Shown here piece after piece: positions 42,672 through 54,835 of a DNA stretch of 64,000 bases. Position 1 is the first letter of the stretch, and every line of letters starts with the position of its first letter. Source of the DNA: Prorocentrum cordatum (taxonomy: Eukaryota; Sar; Dinophyceae; Prorocentrales; Prorocentraceae); NCBI GenBank assembly GCA_963575745.1, contig CAUYUJ010011192.1:1-64000 (forward strand). Reading direction: 5' to 3'. The position numbers and the translations under genes were made by a program. The notes under the pieces were generated by a model. That model was not told the DNA's origin. It worked only from the letters and a program-made list of their open reading frames with translations, and searched no databases.

Positions 42672-42812
42672 TTGAAAACCTCAAGGGGCCTCAATCATTC
42701 GTGCCCCCAAAAATTCCTTGAAGAACTCAAGGGGCCGAAAATCCTTGAAAAACTCAAGGGGCCTTGAAAAACTCAAGGGGAACATCCTTGAAGAACTCAA
42801 GGGGCCTCTCCC
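42672..42812. repeat. Tandem hairpin repeat CCTTGAAAAACTCAAGG
   Basis: Five to six units, each a short inverted repeat (CTTGA...TCAAG) followed by GGGCC, at spacings of about 22-32 bp. Confidence 0.75.
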
Positions 42813-42999
42813 GGGCATCGGCCGGAAACTCTCTTGCGGTGTCGTGGAGGTCACGTGAGCCGTTTCGAGGCGGTGGTCGGCGTGCTGGGAGCGCTGTGGT
42901 GTTTTCTGGCCCTCTTGCAGGCTCCTTGCCCGCAAGGCTCCCCATGCCAGCCCGGGCACCGATGTTGAAGCGGCGACGGGCCCTCCTCCCTGGATCCTC

Positions 43000-43500
43000 C
43001 TTCTCCTCCTCTTTTTCTTCCTCCTCCTCCTCCTCCCCATCCTCTCCCTAAATCATCGACCCTCTTCCTGAATATGTTCTCCTGCTCCTGATTCTCCTCC
43101 TGAATCCCCCCCGATACTCGATCCTGGGCATTCGATGATCCACCTCTTTTTCCGCCTCCTCCTCCTCATCATCGATCCTCGATGTTCGATCCTGTTTTCG
43201 GATCCTGCTCCTGCTCCTGATCCTCCTCAGTTCTCTCCGGAACTCGATCATCGGTATTCGTCCCTCTTCCTCATGAACGATGTCCGTTCTCCTCCTCCTC
43301 CTATTCTTCCGTGTTCTCGACCATTGTCCATTGTCCTTCGATCCTCTTGGATCCTCTTCCTCACTGCCTTTCGACCCCAGCTCCTCGAGCATCAGCAATA
43401 CACAAAACAACGTTTTTCTATTTTTTTCTTTTTTTCTGAGCTCCAACAATCTGGCCAGGACGGCCAGACAACTCATCGTCGACCCCCGGCTGGTGTGCCC
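43000..43500. other. CTC/GATCCTC low-complexity DNA, no gene
   Basis: CTCCTCCT tract followed by loosely repeated TGATCCTCC/CGATCCTCG. 42813-42999 and 43501-43900 show nothing I can name. Confidence 0.5.
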
Positions 43501-43949
43501 CAATTCCGTGCTTGCTGCATCGCGTTGACCGCGACGCTCTGATGAGAAACGCGCCGACCCACAACGCCAAAACAGCAGATCTTGCTGACATGTCTCAACC
43601 ATTCGAATCCGAACGGGCTCGTGGAACACCCCATCGTCGACCCCCTCTTTGTGTGCTGAATTGCGCCGTCATTTCTATATCGCGATACCCATCGGGCTAA
43701 GAACGAGTGAATCTGAGTGCGAGCGGGTCTGAGAGTGAGTGGGTGTGGGTGTGTGAAGGAAATGTCTAAAGTCTAGGTATGCACGGTTGGATCGTGAGTG
43801 AATCTGGAAGATCTGGGTATCAGTGAGCTTGAGCACGACTCAGTGTGAGTGTGAGTACGTTTGAGGTGCGATTTGTCTCAACTGGGTGTGAGGCCTCCCA
43901 GGGGCCTATAGAGGTGCCGAAGCATCGCCTGGTGAAGGGCACACGCGTG

Positions 43950-44515
43950 GATCCTGGGCCCAAGGCGGGCCTGGCCCCGAACATATCCTTGTCGCATCGC
44001 GACAGAGGCCATCCGCACGCGTGCTCTAGTGGGACGGGCTCGGGCACGCACGAATTGCCTGGCTGCGGGAGAGGGGAAGGGGCCGGAAAGAGAGGCCTCA
44101 GAGGACCGGAGAGAGGAGGGCACTCCCTGCACGGCGACCTTCGTCAGGCTTGGCCGGTGCGGCCAGCGTGTGCGGAGGCAGCATGGCTGTGGACGCGGAG
44201 CGGCATCACGGCCACCACCAGGGGCCGAGGCAGAGGGCCGAGCCTCCGACGCCTTGATTGCTTCGATGCGGAGGGCCCCCGTGGCTCCGGGCCAGATCGC
44301 GGCGCGGGCGCGCCGGAACGCCCGGTGGCGGGCCAGGCTAACCTGGGAGCTATACACGACGCGTGCCGACACCTCCCCGCCCGGGAGCTCCAGGGGCAGC
44401 GCGGTGCCGACGAGCCCGCGCGCGGCGGCGGGCAGCTGCAGCGAGTCGTGGAAGGCGAGCTTCACCTGCACCATCTCCTCCCGGGCGGCGCGGGGGCCTC
44501 GGCCTTCAACTAGTC
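43950..44515 (-). CDS. Possible exon(s), unknown protein
   Basis: On the minus strand the frame reads SAHRLVEGRGPRAAREEMVQ, VKLAFHDSLQLPAAARGLVG, then LELPGGEVSARVVYSSQVSL and RHRAFRRARAAIW, which looks like alternating strand and helix rather than repeat translation. It stays open to 43878. The right edge coincides with a TIR element at 44516. No family recognised. Confidence 0.28.
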
Positions 44516-44680
44516 GATGGGCCGATCTCTCACCACCACTACTATAGGTAGAAGGGAGAAGAGGAGGAAGAGGAGGAAGAGGAGGAGGAGGAGGAGGAGA
44601 AGGAGGAGGAGGCGGACCTCCCAATCCTCCCTTCTCACCAGCCCTACCTGTGGTAGCGGTGGTGGAAAATTAGTCCATCA
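44516..44680. repeat. TIR element with (GGA)n core, copy 1
   Basis: The left arm GATGGGCCGATCTCTCACCA, CCACTACTATAGGTAG faces the right arm, complement GATGGACTAATTTTCCACCA, CCGCTACCACAGGTAG. A GGA array fills the middle. Second copy at 46728-46928. Confidence 0.72.
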
Positions 44681-44759
44681 TTGGTGCCTCTGCGGGCAAC
44701 ACACCCCTCTGCTGGAGCCACGGGGGCGGCGGGAGAGAGGCCGCGGTCCTGGGCGTGGC

Positions 44760-44933
44760 CCTGGTCGTCGGCGTGGAGATCAACGTCGTCGCCGTCGCCG
44801 TCGCCGTCGTCGTCGCCGCCGCCGTCGTCGTCGTCGCCGTGGACATCATCGTCGTCGCCGCCGTGGCCGTGGTCGTGGTCGTGGTCGTAGTTGTCGTCGT
44901 CGTCGTCGTCGACATCGTCGTCGTCGTCGTCGA

Positions 44934-45022
<89 letters not shown>
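44760..45022. repeat. (CGT)n microsatellite
   Basis: GTCGTC/GCCGTC array, pure CGT at about 44890-45020. Confidence 0.92.
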
Positions 45023-45023
<1 letters not shown>

Positions 45024-45109
45024 GGGCGGGCCGCGTCCAGGGAGGGGCCGCGGGTGCGCGGAGCACCACACCGTCCCTCCTCCGAATGGTCTCCAGGCCA
45101 TTACTCGGG

Positions 45110-45220
45110 CCTCACCAGCAGCCGTCCACGACGAGCCGGGCACCCCCCGGAACGCCCTCGGCGAGGCGCAGCTGCTCGAAAACATCCAGAGGCTGAAAAA
45201 CGGTGCCGAGAGCCGATGAA
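45110..45220 (+). CDS. Possible terminal exon, unknown protein
   Basis: After acceptor-like ctcaccag the frame reads AAVHDEPGTPRNALGEAQLL, then ENIQRLKNGAESR and a TGA. It is short but protein-like with an amphipathic end. No partner exon found. Confidence 0.25.
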
Positions 45221-45237
45221 GACACCTGAAGGGGCCC

Positions 45238-45385
45238 TGGGACACACTAATAAATACACACAAATAACAGGATCCCCCATATTTTCTAATATTTTCTGGG
45301 TTTTCGTTTTCTCCCCCACTTCCCATATTTCCAATATTTTCTGAGGAGTCGATGATTAATTGTGTCTGTGTGTTTTTTCCCCTCC
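45238..45385. repeat. ACACACAAATAAA / CATATTTTCTGG repeat, copy 3
   Basis: TGGGACACACTAATAAATAC, TCTAATATTTTCTGGG and CTGTGTGTTTTTTCCCCTCC blocks. Begins shortly after the stop of the exon candidate at 45110-45220. Confidence 0.75.
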
Positions 45386-45859
45386 TGAACATCCGAAAAC
45401 CTGGAACCTCGAAGCCTTTCGCCCACACTGGCTCACCGCAGGGTGTGGGCATCGCACTGCTTGGGGCCCCGCCAAAGGCGGGCCAGGCTGCACCCTGGAG
45501 ACTCCAGAATCGCATGGATGAGTCGGGTCGGCGCTGGAAACGAATCGTATCGGCGGGAATCGGCAGGCTGGTGAGGTCTCCACTGAGAACTCGGGATCCA
45601 GATCGGAATCCGAAGTCCAATCGAATGGGAAGCGGAATCCGTCGAGATCGGATCGAATCGAATAGGGGTCGAAATGAGCCCTGGCTGCCCCGGGCGACCC
45701 CCCCCCCTGGGGCTGCCTGCACCTCGTTCTGCATCTCCTTGTGCATCTGCTTCACCTCGCCGTCAGCGGGGAGAGCGCGGCCAGGCCAGCGACCCGCCCC
45801 TCGAGGCCGATCGAGGCTCGGCGAACGTTACGAGGAGAACCCCACCTGAGAGGATAGAG
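45386..45859. other. No gene seen
   Basis: 45580-45670 has loose GATCGGAATCC repeats; 45670-45760 is open on the minus strand (KQMHKEMQNEVQ) but too short to call. Confidence 0.4.
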
Positions 45860-45981
45860 ATCTCCTGGACGGGGGCCCGAGTAGATGGGCTCGGGGGACC
45901 ACATCGAGCCGCATCGCGGATGCATCGGCGATGCGGCGCGATCGTTCGACCCCATCTACTCCGACCCCATCTGGGAGGCCT
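45860..45981. repeat. GATGCATCGG-type MITE, copy E, internally deleted
   Basis: Ends ATCTCCTGGACGGGGGCCCG and ...GACCCCATCTGGGAGGCCT with CGAGTAGATGGGCTCGG and a short GATGCATCGGCGATGC core, about half the length of the other copies. Confidence 0.7.
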
Positions 45982-46727
45982 AGAGGGCCGATACGCAAAC
46001 ATGATCGCGTCGTGAACATAATCAGGACGGACATTTCCTCGCTTTGGGCCTCTGGGGGTGGCCTTGACGGGCCCAATGGCCGTCAAAAAACAACTTGGGA
46101 CGGAACGCCGGTCCCGAGGGAAGGGTCGGGACTTCCGGGGGCTACACCTGAGAATTATACATGAGGAAAACCAGGGGGGCCTCGCGCGGCAACTTGAGGC
46201 ACAGTTTGCGTCGGATCCACGCGTCGGATGTACCTCGGATGCACGTCGGATTTGCGTCGGCCTGCCGCCAGGTCACCGCCACGCAAACGTCGTCCTGTCT
46301 CTGACTGGGAGGACGTGCGGACTAGATAAGACAACAAAGGCGCGCAGCGCGATGCCTCCAGCAATATTTCCTCATAGCCAAGGGAGTTCGAAATTGTCGT
46401 TCCCTTCAGCGGAGGCAGGGTCATGGTCGCATCGGATCGGATCGGCATGACTCGGCAATCTTTGAGACCCCGCGGTTCTGAAGGATGTGCTGTATCGGGC
46501 GCCGCGGCCTTCTGGGAGCGCCCCCGGAACGCTCTGAGAGCGTGGCGGAACGCTCTGGAGCGATTCTTATCCCGATCCTGGACCCGACTTACGTAGAAAT
46601 TGTTTGTGCGCTTCTGTCCCGCTCTGGTCGCTCCTGCACGCAAGCGAGGGCCCTCCGAGGACTTAGCAGGGCCCTCCAGAGACCACCCCAGACACACCCA
46701 GCCTCGCGCGGCAGCCCGTGCAAACTA
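45982..46727. other. No gene seen
   Basis: 46200-46262 has GTCGGATCCACGCGTCGGAT-like repeats similar to 8800-8905. Otherwise unremarkable. Confidence 0.45.
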
Positions 46728-46928
46728 ATGGGCCTGTTTTCCACCACCACCACCATAAATTGGATGGGGAGGGAGTCCTCCTTCACCTCCTCCTCCTCCA
46801 CCTCCTCCTCTTCGTCCTCCTCCTCCTGCTCCTCCTCCTCCTCCTCGTCCTCTTCGTCTTCCTCCTCCTCCTCCTCCTCCTCCTTCCCCCCCCCGACTTA
46901 TGGTCGTGGTGGTGGAAAACAGGCCCAT
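46728..46928. repeat. TIR element with (TCC)n core, copy 2
   Basis: The left arm ATGGGCCTGTTTTCCACCAC, CACCACCATAA faces the right arm, complement ATGGGCCTGTTTTCCACCAC, CACGACCATAA (over 25 bp, one mismatch). A TCC array fills about 46785-46882. The arms resemble those of 44516-44680. Confidence 0.82.
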
Positions 46929-47123
46929 CAAACGGCGCGGTCATCCTCGCGCCTCGCGCGCCGACTCCTTGTGGAGAAGGGCGCCTGCCCAGCGAAGCGT
47001 GAGTGGAACGCGAGCGGCTCCACGCCCGCCTTTTCACCGACGGCCGCGAGAACGCCGCGGCCGTGGAGGCAAGGCGGGCACAGGATCGCAGTCATTGGGA
47101 GGCCGCCACCAGACTTTAGTTTC

Positions 47124-47265
47124 AGGTCGGGCCTACAGGAGGAATATTCAAAAGTAGTCCAAAAATAATCAGGGGACGATTGTTCTACAATTTTTGAATG
47201 TGTTTGATTATCTTTTGATTATGTCTATCCCAAAATCTGCCTGTAGGGGGACACGCCCGACTTAA
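47124..47265. repeat. AGTCGGGC/CTACAGG TIR element, copy 3
   Basis: The left end AGGTCGGGCCTACAGGAGG faces the right end, complement AAGTCGGGCGTGTCCCCCTACAGG (left arm lacks about 5 bp). AT-rich interior with TTTGATTATCTTTTGATTAT. 46929-47123 and 47266-47672 hold no supported gene; 47450-47600 has loose GGATTAGCG inverted repeats. Confidence 0.75.
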
Positions 47266-47672
47266 CTTTAGGTCGATCGGCCCCTCGGGGACAACCGTCC
47301 TTGGGGGGGGGAGAAGTCGGCCCCGGGCGGGGAGAAGTCGGAGACTTCTCACGCCAGCAGGACTCAGGAATCAGGAAAGGGAGGCCATAGGTGGGGTGGA
47401 GTCGGTTGTTTCCTGATGCCGAGGAGATTTCGCTGGGGGCGCGCAACACATGGATTAGCGATCCAGGGACTTGGCGCGCGGTCGCCAAATCCATGGATAG
47501 GGGGAGGTGCCCTCCCCCGAATGCGGCGGAAATCTGCGATTTCCCATGGAAGCGGGAGCCGCCGCTAATCCACGCCCCTTTTGATCCATGTGCGCGATCG
47601 CCTGAATTTTGACAAGGGCCCAGCAGGTAGAACTCGTCGGCAGCACTCCTAACATTAGAGGGAAAAAAAAAG

Positions 47673-47806
47673 AATCCCTTCTCAGAAGGACCGCAAGTCC
47701 CGCAGACTTCTGGGAAGTTTTCTAAGCCTTCCGTGAAAACATCTTTAAATTTTTCGGAAGGCGCGAGGCCTCCTGAATAGTCCCGGCGCCTTCTGAGAAG
47801 GCATTC
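47673..47806. repeat. TCTCAGAAGG inverted element
   Basis: The left arm GAATCCCTTCTCAGAAGG faces the right arm, complement GAATGCCTTCTCAGAAGG, with CTTCCGTGAAAAC and TTTTTCGGAAGG facing each other inside. Confidence 0.72.
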
Positions 47807-47819
47807 TCGTTTTCATTCC

Positions 47820-48010
47820 CCCCTCTTGCTGTATGTTGCTCCGATCGTACTCAAGGACCACATTACAAAAATAATTGCGAGCACCAGAAGCGGTATCGAA
47901 ACAGTGTCGAACGAGCATCGCCCCCCAGGGCCCGACACGCGAAAACCCTCCAGCTTCGGTACTTTCTTGGTGGTGATCAACGCCAAAGTAAGTTGGAAGA
48001 TCATAACACT
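47820..48010 (-). CDS. Possible exon with one membrane helix, unknown protein
   Basis: Minus-strand frame: SVMIFQLTLALITTKKVPKL, then TVSIPLLVLAIIFVMWSLST, ending at TGA near 47813. The hydrophobic run looks like a transmembrane segment. It is a short single segment in otherwise featureless DNA. Confidence 0.2.
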
Positions 48011-48223
48011 CTCTCGCCGCCCAGAATCAGCATTGGCACCATCCCCTTTCTTGCCTCCACTGTTCGCTGGCGGTTTCGCAATTCGCCACCTGTACACCGG
48101 AACGGCCGCTGAGTGCCGTGGGGGCGTCGGGGTCGCCCCCCTCGGGGGCGCTCTGGGGGGTTCGCCGTGCGTTTCCCCCTCCACACTGCCCCGCCGGACG
48201 GCCCAAACATGCACCAGACCCAC

Positions 48224-49082
48224 CCCGTCAGCGGCAACTCATGGGAGCCTCCCATACAATGATGGGGCGGGCTTTCGCGAATCGGCGCAAGTCCGTACTA
48301 ATCGACACTAGATCGGCGTTATGATTTCAAGACGCGAGCCGAAACGAATTCACACAATATACAAAATTGCGAGGGCATACGAGGATCCAGCGATTTGCGA
48401 CCGAAGCTCCTCATAACACGAATCACTCCCCCACCAACCCCGCGAAGTTCATTGCCAGCCCCCCATGCGACCTCCCCGTCCCCAAGCGAGCTGAACATCG
48501 CGGAGTACGGAGCCCTGCGCACAGGCTTAAACTAGGGGGCAAGGCTACGTCAGCTATGTGAGAAATCGCGCCGTAACGACCTTAGCACTGAACTATCGCG
48601 CCCTTCCGACGGCGCAGGTCGTTCAACGTCGGCCGATTTCAAGCCACTGGCGGCGTTTGCCTACAACGCCCGCGCTGGGGTCGTCGCCGACGCAACGCGG
48701 CGCAAGCCCACCCACCGCACGGGGGGGCTCGCGGGCGGCGGCGTGGCCATCTTTCAAAAATTTGGCGGCCGAACCCAAGCGAGTCTTGCGAACGGATTAC
48801 TCCAAGCCGACTTTGTCCGGAAACGGCACCTCTGCCCTAGGGGAACTTTAGACGAATAGCCCCCTTTCAAACAAACCGCGGGGGCCACCTGGTCCATCTT
48901 ACTCAGCGCGGGGCCCACCCGACTCCACAACTACTACTATTTCCGAAGGCCCCAACGTTCGAAACGGAAAAATGGCATTGAATCTCGCATCTCGCCCCAT
49001 CGAGGATCGAGAGCAGCTGCCGGATATCGGAGAGGATTGCCACATGCAGCCCGAACATGTGCAGCAGCTGGGGGTGTAGTTG
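48224..49082. other. No recognisable feature
   Basis: Less repetitive than its surroundings but without a convincing coding frame, RNA gene or element. Confidence 0.5.
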
Positions 49083-49125
49083 GGGGAGGAGGAAGGAAGA
49101 GGAGGAGGAGGAGGAGGAGGAGCGA
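49083..49125. repeat. (GGA)n at the 3' side of LINE 3
   Basis: GGAGGAGG array; in the orientation of the minus-strand LINE it reads (TCC)n immediately after the 3' untranslated end. Confidence 0.85.
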
Positions 49126-49281
49126 GCGAGCCGCAGGAGAGGCGTCCGAGTGACGAACACCCACCGCGTGTGAGACCTGAGAGCCACAGGGGTGGCGGAG
49201 GGCGGAAGCCTGGGAGAGGGTGGGGCGCCTCAGGAAAACCACACCCAAGAAAACCTCCCAGGCCCTAGCCCAAAAGAGACA

Positions 49282-52200
49282 CTAGGGGGCAGGGTTCGGG
49301 CCAGAACGCGCCGCTCCTGCCCCCCGCTGGCGGGGCTCCAGGCCACGGGTGATACGGTCGATCGCCGTGAGCTGGTTCGCCCTAGTCTTTGGATTCTCCG
49401 AGAAACCTTGGCACTGCGCCCGCAGCTTGCGGGCGGACCTGAAGGACTCGGACCCGTTGAAATTGCCACCGCACTTGCGGCAGCAATACACGGAATTGAC
49501 ACAGAAAACATCATGCCCCAATTCAGCGAATTCAGCAAGCACAGGTTGGGGTACGTCGGCCGAGCCGCTGGCAGCCGACACCTGCCCCAGCGGCTGAGGA
49601 GGGACCGCGGGAACCGAGGAGGCCTCCAAAGGCCGAGACGTGGGCCCCAACATCCTATCGGCCGCCTCGATGGCCGCCGTGACCCTAGAATCCGAGACAC
49701 TAAGCCACGCCTCAGAACTCCGCAAGAAGAAGTCCACGGCCAGGCTCTGGACGAGAGGCGAGGGAGCACATACACGATCAGCTCCCGAACGAAGAGTCTG
49801 GAGGGTACTCGCACACCGAGCGACACGATTGCACCTTCGACACCGATACTCTGACGTCCTCTGGCAGAAGAGCAACTCGTGGCCCTGGGGCCTCTCGAAA
49901 ACCACACGCTTGGGCACCTGGGCGAGCTCTGGGTCCTGCACCACGACAGGGTCAGCTCCCCACCTCCGAAACTGCACGACCTGGAAGGCCGCCCACGACA
50001 CGTAGTGCAGGACCTGCCTGTGTTGCTTCAGCCCAGCTGCCAGACTGTCAGCCAGTGTCGTTGACACCATATGCGAAGCGCTGCCACACTTCGCGAAGAA
50101 ATCGGCCCAGGCATTGCCGACGTAGGCCTCCAGCTCGTCTGGCGTGGCCGACCCGATGATGTCCTCCAGCTTCCTGTGAGCTGGAGTCCACTGAAACCGC
50201 ACTGGTGGCAGACGTGGATCGCGTGCTCTGGCAGCCGAAAAAATATCTCTCCAGACTCGGGCGTGCTTCGCTTTGCCAAACTCGAGCCTCTGGTCCCAGG
50301 ACGCACCTTCTTCCACGAGCGATTTCAGATCAGAAATGAAAGCCTCATGCCCAGGATGCCACTGAAGTCCCATCTTGATGGCATAGCGCTCAGCACGTCC
50401 TACTGTCTGCACGTAGTAGGGCAAAGGCCCATATACAGCTCTGGCGGGGAGCCACGTGACGGGGTCCAGCTGGCAGACCGACCACCCGCACCTACGTACT
50501 TCAGGAATGCTGGCCGAGAACCCCGAACCGTCAGTATATGACGTGGGCCCCCAAGAGCCCGAGACATCTCCCCATGCAAAAACCTCCTTGGAGACCGTGG
50601 TGTAGTGCGGTACAGGAACAGGCTCGGGAACCCCATAGATCAGGTATCTCTGGTCCCAGTCGGTGCACCCCAGCATCTGCCCAGACGCCTGAAGCATGTC
50701 ACGAACCTCCTGAAGCTGTTCTGGAAACTCATAATACCCCTGGTCGGGGTCCCCTTCGAGGAGCGGCGGGCAGTCGTAAAAGATATGACCCCAACAGGAG
50801 TCGATAGCCTTGCCGCAGGCCTGACATGGCCTAATGGGCCTCCCGTGCTTCATGTCCCGACGTGGTGGGATGGGAAGGTTGTCAGCCCGCAAAGCCTGCA
50901 GCGCTCCGAGGCGCCTGTGACACTTTATCTTGGCGAGCGCGTGGCGAAGCGCACGATGCCACACCTCCGCCTGCTCGGTGTAAAAATGCTGCTGCAACCT
51001 ATGGTGCTGCCAGCGCTGAATGCCTTGATGCAGGAACACTCGTAGGTCTGCTGGACATATACGATACAAATCAAAACTGTTTCCCAAATCGTCGACCAGG
51101 ATGTGCTCTGACGACATAGTCCAGGATATGCGCCTCAAAGTAAGCCAAGTGGCCCCGAGGGGCCCACGCGCCTTGGCCCAGGAAGGTGAACTGTCGAACT
51201 TAGCACCCAGACGCACCCAAGCCTCCCGAAGTCTGCTAGGTTGCACACGTCCGTCCCAGATCCAGGAGGCGTATTTGAGCACAATATCCGTGGTGGCGTT
51301 ATATATGGGGTCATAACACTCATCCCGATGAGATATGAGATACGCTGTTACCCCAACCATCGTCTTACCTGGAGCACCATTTAGGACTGCAGCACAATGT
51401 CGCAACTCGCGAAGAGCGCTGTCGCTAACTCCAGCAACTGCACCGCCATGCGCCACTGATGGAAGGGCGCCCGTGCGCCACAGGCTGGTAGCACTCCGCC
51501 CCACGGCGGACTTCAACATGCGAAAACGATGCTTGCGCTCTCGAAACTGCACCACCTACGCTTCTCCATATGCCGAAGAACTCGAGGTCCTGTGAGCTCG
51601 TGTCCCAGATTCCTCATGTGGGCCCTGTACGGGATCTTCAAGGTTCCCAGGTGCCTCTTGAGCTGTCCCCAAACTTATTGGTTCCCAGGGATACATCCAG
51701 ACTTCGGCGGCTTCAGGACCATCCCAAGATCTCCAGCATCCGACGTAAACGCCTTGGCCGCACGGGCCAGGTTGGACACCTCCCTCAATACAAGCGACAC
51801 GTACTGCAAACCCACATCGTCCATGAGCGTGCGTGGCGTGATAGAAGGTGCAATACTGGCCGTGCGCTGGACCGCTCGGTACGTGAGGAGGTAAAGAAGG
51901 TACGTGGCGTGCGTGCAGCCCGCAAGAATACCCTGATGGGCCACGAAGGGCCTAGATACAGACCCAAAACACTTGATCCTTCTCGGCTGGCGGTAGGAGC
52001 CCAGGAGCAACCACAGGAGCCTCAGCGGGTACCCGAGCTCTCTAGCTTCTCGGAGAAGTGCACTGTGACTGACCATATCGAAGCACTTGGTCATGTCCAG
52101 GAGAATGGTGCATGTGTGCTCACCTAAAAGTTCTCCTATCTCCTGGCTCAGGTTGTGGTCGAAGGCTGAATCGGTCGAAGTCTGCCCAGCCCTTGACCCC

Positions 52201-54792
52201 CACATATGCTCGCACCTGTGTGTCTCTTGCCACTCCGCCGAAAGCGGCCGACGTAGCTTTCCCCACAACCTGACGAAAGTATTGCTGAGGACGATCAACC
52301 TAGTGTCCCCGTCAGGCTTGGGCAGGCGAACAAGCTCGCTGTAGAGCCTGTCCGTGGGCCAGGCCAGCCAACTCTCAAACAGCATGAACATATCGGCCAG
52401 GCTCTGCAAGGCCTGGTCGGACAGCACATCGAGCGTGCGTGGCGCGATCCTCGTCTGGCCCGAGGCCGTCTTCAACGGAAAACTCCTGATGGCTCCACGC
52501 ACCTGCGATGCAGTCAAAGGCGGAAGCAACGGCCACTGAGCGTGATCGACAGGCAGCGGCAAAGAACACGCCCCGTGGTAGGTCCAAACGTCCTTCCACT
52601 TGTCGAGCGTGCGGTCAGCCATCTGATATGGCTGAGCGTCGTGGGAGTAGGCAAGCACCTCCTGTCGAGCCCGAACCTTGGAGGACGAATGTGCCCGAGA
52701 TGCTCCTCCCAGGAAGGCTTCTTTGGCCCACTGCCTCCAGGCCCTCTCTGCCGCTCTTTGTGCCGTTCTCAAATGATGGTCAGCTGCGGCAATGATGGTC
52801 TTGGCTACGTCCTCAAAGTCAGCCTCGACCAAGCCGATCAGCCCTCGCCGAAAGAAGCCTGCGAAGGCAGCATCCAAGACACACAGCACATGCTCTGACC
52901 GAGCCGCGCGTCTATAAAAGGCAGCCACCTCGTTGAAAGCCACTGCGACCTTAGTGTACTGCAGCGGCGTGATGTCACATACGGCAGCACAAAGCTTGAG
53001 GCGCTCGATGTACCTCACCAGCCGCTTCTTCTCAGCCACAAGGTGCTGGGCCCATCGCTTCGCCGTGGCCCAGGCCAGCACGGTCGGCTCCTTGTAGGTA
53101 CGCCTGCGTGGCGGCTGCCATGACAAGTGCTGCCACTTGAACTGCGGCGGCCCCTCGCGTCCGATGTACTGCATGGCCTTAGCACCCACGCAGTCGCAGC
53201 GCCCTGCCAGCTCGTAGTCCACCCCTCGCAACACGGAGTCCCAGAGCGGGCTCAGGTCGTCAGTACAGCTGACCCGTTGGAACTCTGTCCGAAGCCTGTG
53301 CCACGGGTAGGGATATCTAGCACAGCCAACTGGCGGCACCACCGCAAAGGGACGTGGCTCCACAGGGACACGGCACCACGTGGGGCGATCCTCGCCCATG
53401 AGCTGCAGCTCCACAGGAAAATGCGGCGGCGGCACGCCCGTGGAGTCATACTGAACCTCTGGCTTGCCCTTGATGCGAGACGCTAAATTGGCACAGACGA
53501 CGAAATAGTCTATGGTGCTCTTGCCTTCATCGGTGATGCAGGTGTGCTGGTCGGGCACGTAGTGGACGGCTGCCATGGTCTCGACCCAGTTGCGAACATT
53601 GAGCGCATCGATGTCGGAATTCCAGTCGCCACCTAGGATCCAGTCGAGGCCCCGTGAGTTCCATGCCGCCACTCTCTGTGCCAAGGCCCACAGCACTTCA
53701 ATGTTCTCGCACGATATGCCAATAGACGTGACGAGATACACACTGGCGACTATGATGCCGCCTGCCACTCCCCAGTTAATCTGTGCACAGACTGCTCGTC
53801 CTGGGTAAATAATGTGCCCATCATCAGGTGGGGCTGTGGCCATGATGTATGTCGGCACAAGTACAGCGACCCCTCCGAAGTTGGACGTAGCTGAGTCCCC
53901 CGTAGAGGGCGAAGGGGCCCATAGCCCATGCCATCCAGCATCCAAGGCCCTGGCCTGAAACTCGCCAAGCCTGGAATCGGTAATCCTCAACTCTTGTGCC
54001 AGCAAGATAGTACCACGATAGGTAGCCAAAAAGTCAAAAAGAGGGCCGTAGCTCGTAGCATTCACCGTTGTGATGAGGCCCTTGAGCTGCGGCTGGGATA
54101 CTGCATGCGTTGGCTGCACCTTCGCCTCCGTGCTCCCTGGCGGCGAAGGCGAGGTAGGTGCAGCGCGTTCTTGACTTGATTTTCTCGAAGCGTAATCGGG
54201 AAGAAGGTGGGGGCGAAGATGGCGCTTCATGAAATGCGCCTTCACACAGATCTGCTTCCATGTCAGGCTCAACGTCCTCAAAGAAGTCATGATCGCCATC
54301 CAAAGTAGTGCACACTGGGCCGCTCTGGCCCGGTGGGGCCCCTGGCAGTCGGCACCCTCTGCCGCCTGGATTCTCCGAGGGCAAGGGCGGTGAGCAGTGC
54401 GTGCCGCCAAAGGACGGTCGGTACCCTCTGCCGCCAATCCCCGAAGATGGGGTCGGTGAGCAGTGCGTGCTGCCAGGGGCCAGCCGCGTAGGCGTAGACG
54501 GAGTAGCCCTCTGAGATGCCGTAGTCGCCCTGGACGGAGCTGCAGGCTCAACCGAAGTAGGCGAGGCCACCGTCAGGGTCGGAGCTGTCCCCCACCCCGA
54601 GGAGCGGGCCAGTGGGGGGGATAATGCAGGCGCCGTAGTGCCAGGCGAGGTCATGGAACTGGACGCCGATGTGGGCAGGGGGGTGTGACTATGAGGGGCT
54701 GAATCCCTCCCCCCCCTGCCCAGAATGCTGGCCGCCGTCGAAGATGACTGAGGCGGACTCTCGACATGTTGCGCTGATGTGGAGCTAACCAT
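49282..54792 (-). pseudogene. LINE ORF2: APE endonuclease, RT, RNase H, zinc-binding tail; lightly decayed
   Basis: ATG 54792 (MVSSTSAQHV) lies 43 nt after the ORF1 stop. A Ser/Pro-rich leader shifts frame near 54100 into the endonuclease: LAQELRIT (Glu, about 53990), GGDWNSDIDALN (about 53620), STIDYFVV (about 53510), PPHFPVEL (His, about 53420). The RT has VRLPKPDGDTRLIVL (about 52330), LLDMTKCFDMVSH (motif A, about 52100), QGILAGC (motif B) and LMDDVGLQYV (motif C, about 51820). TAA at 51675-51677 is followed in frame by VWGQLKRHLGTLK...LGHELTGPRVLRHMEKRR; a shift near 51560 leads to the 757-aa remainder. RNase H: SYTDGSGF (about 50525), GRAERYAI, ISDLKSLV, TPAHRKL, YVGNAWADFFAK (about 50110). 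Tail: YRCRRCNRVARC and YCCRKCGGNF. Confidence 0.92.
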
Positions 54793-54835
54793 GGTGACAC
54801 AAAGCCAAAGCAACAGCATATCAAGCCGAGCACAT

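Noticed and set aside
45670-45755. Minus-strand KQMHKEMQNEVQ segment as an exon
   Set aside because: Too short, no clear splice borders, adjacent to low-complexity DNA.
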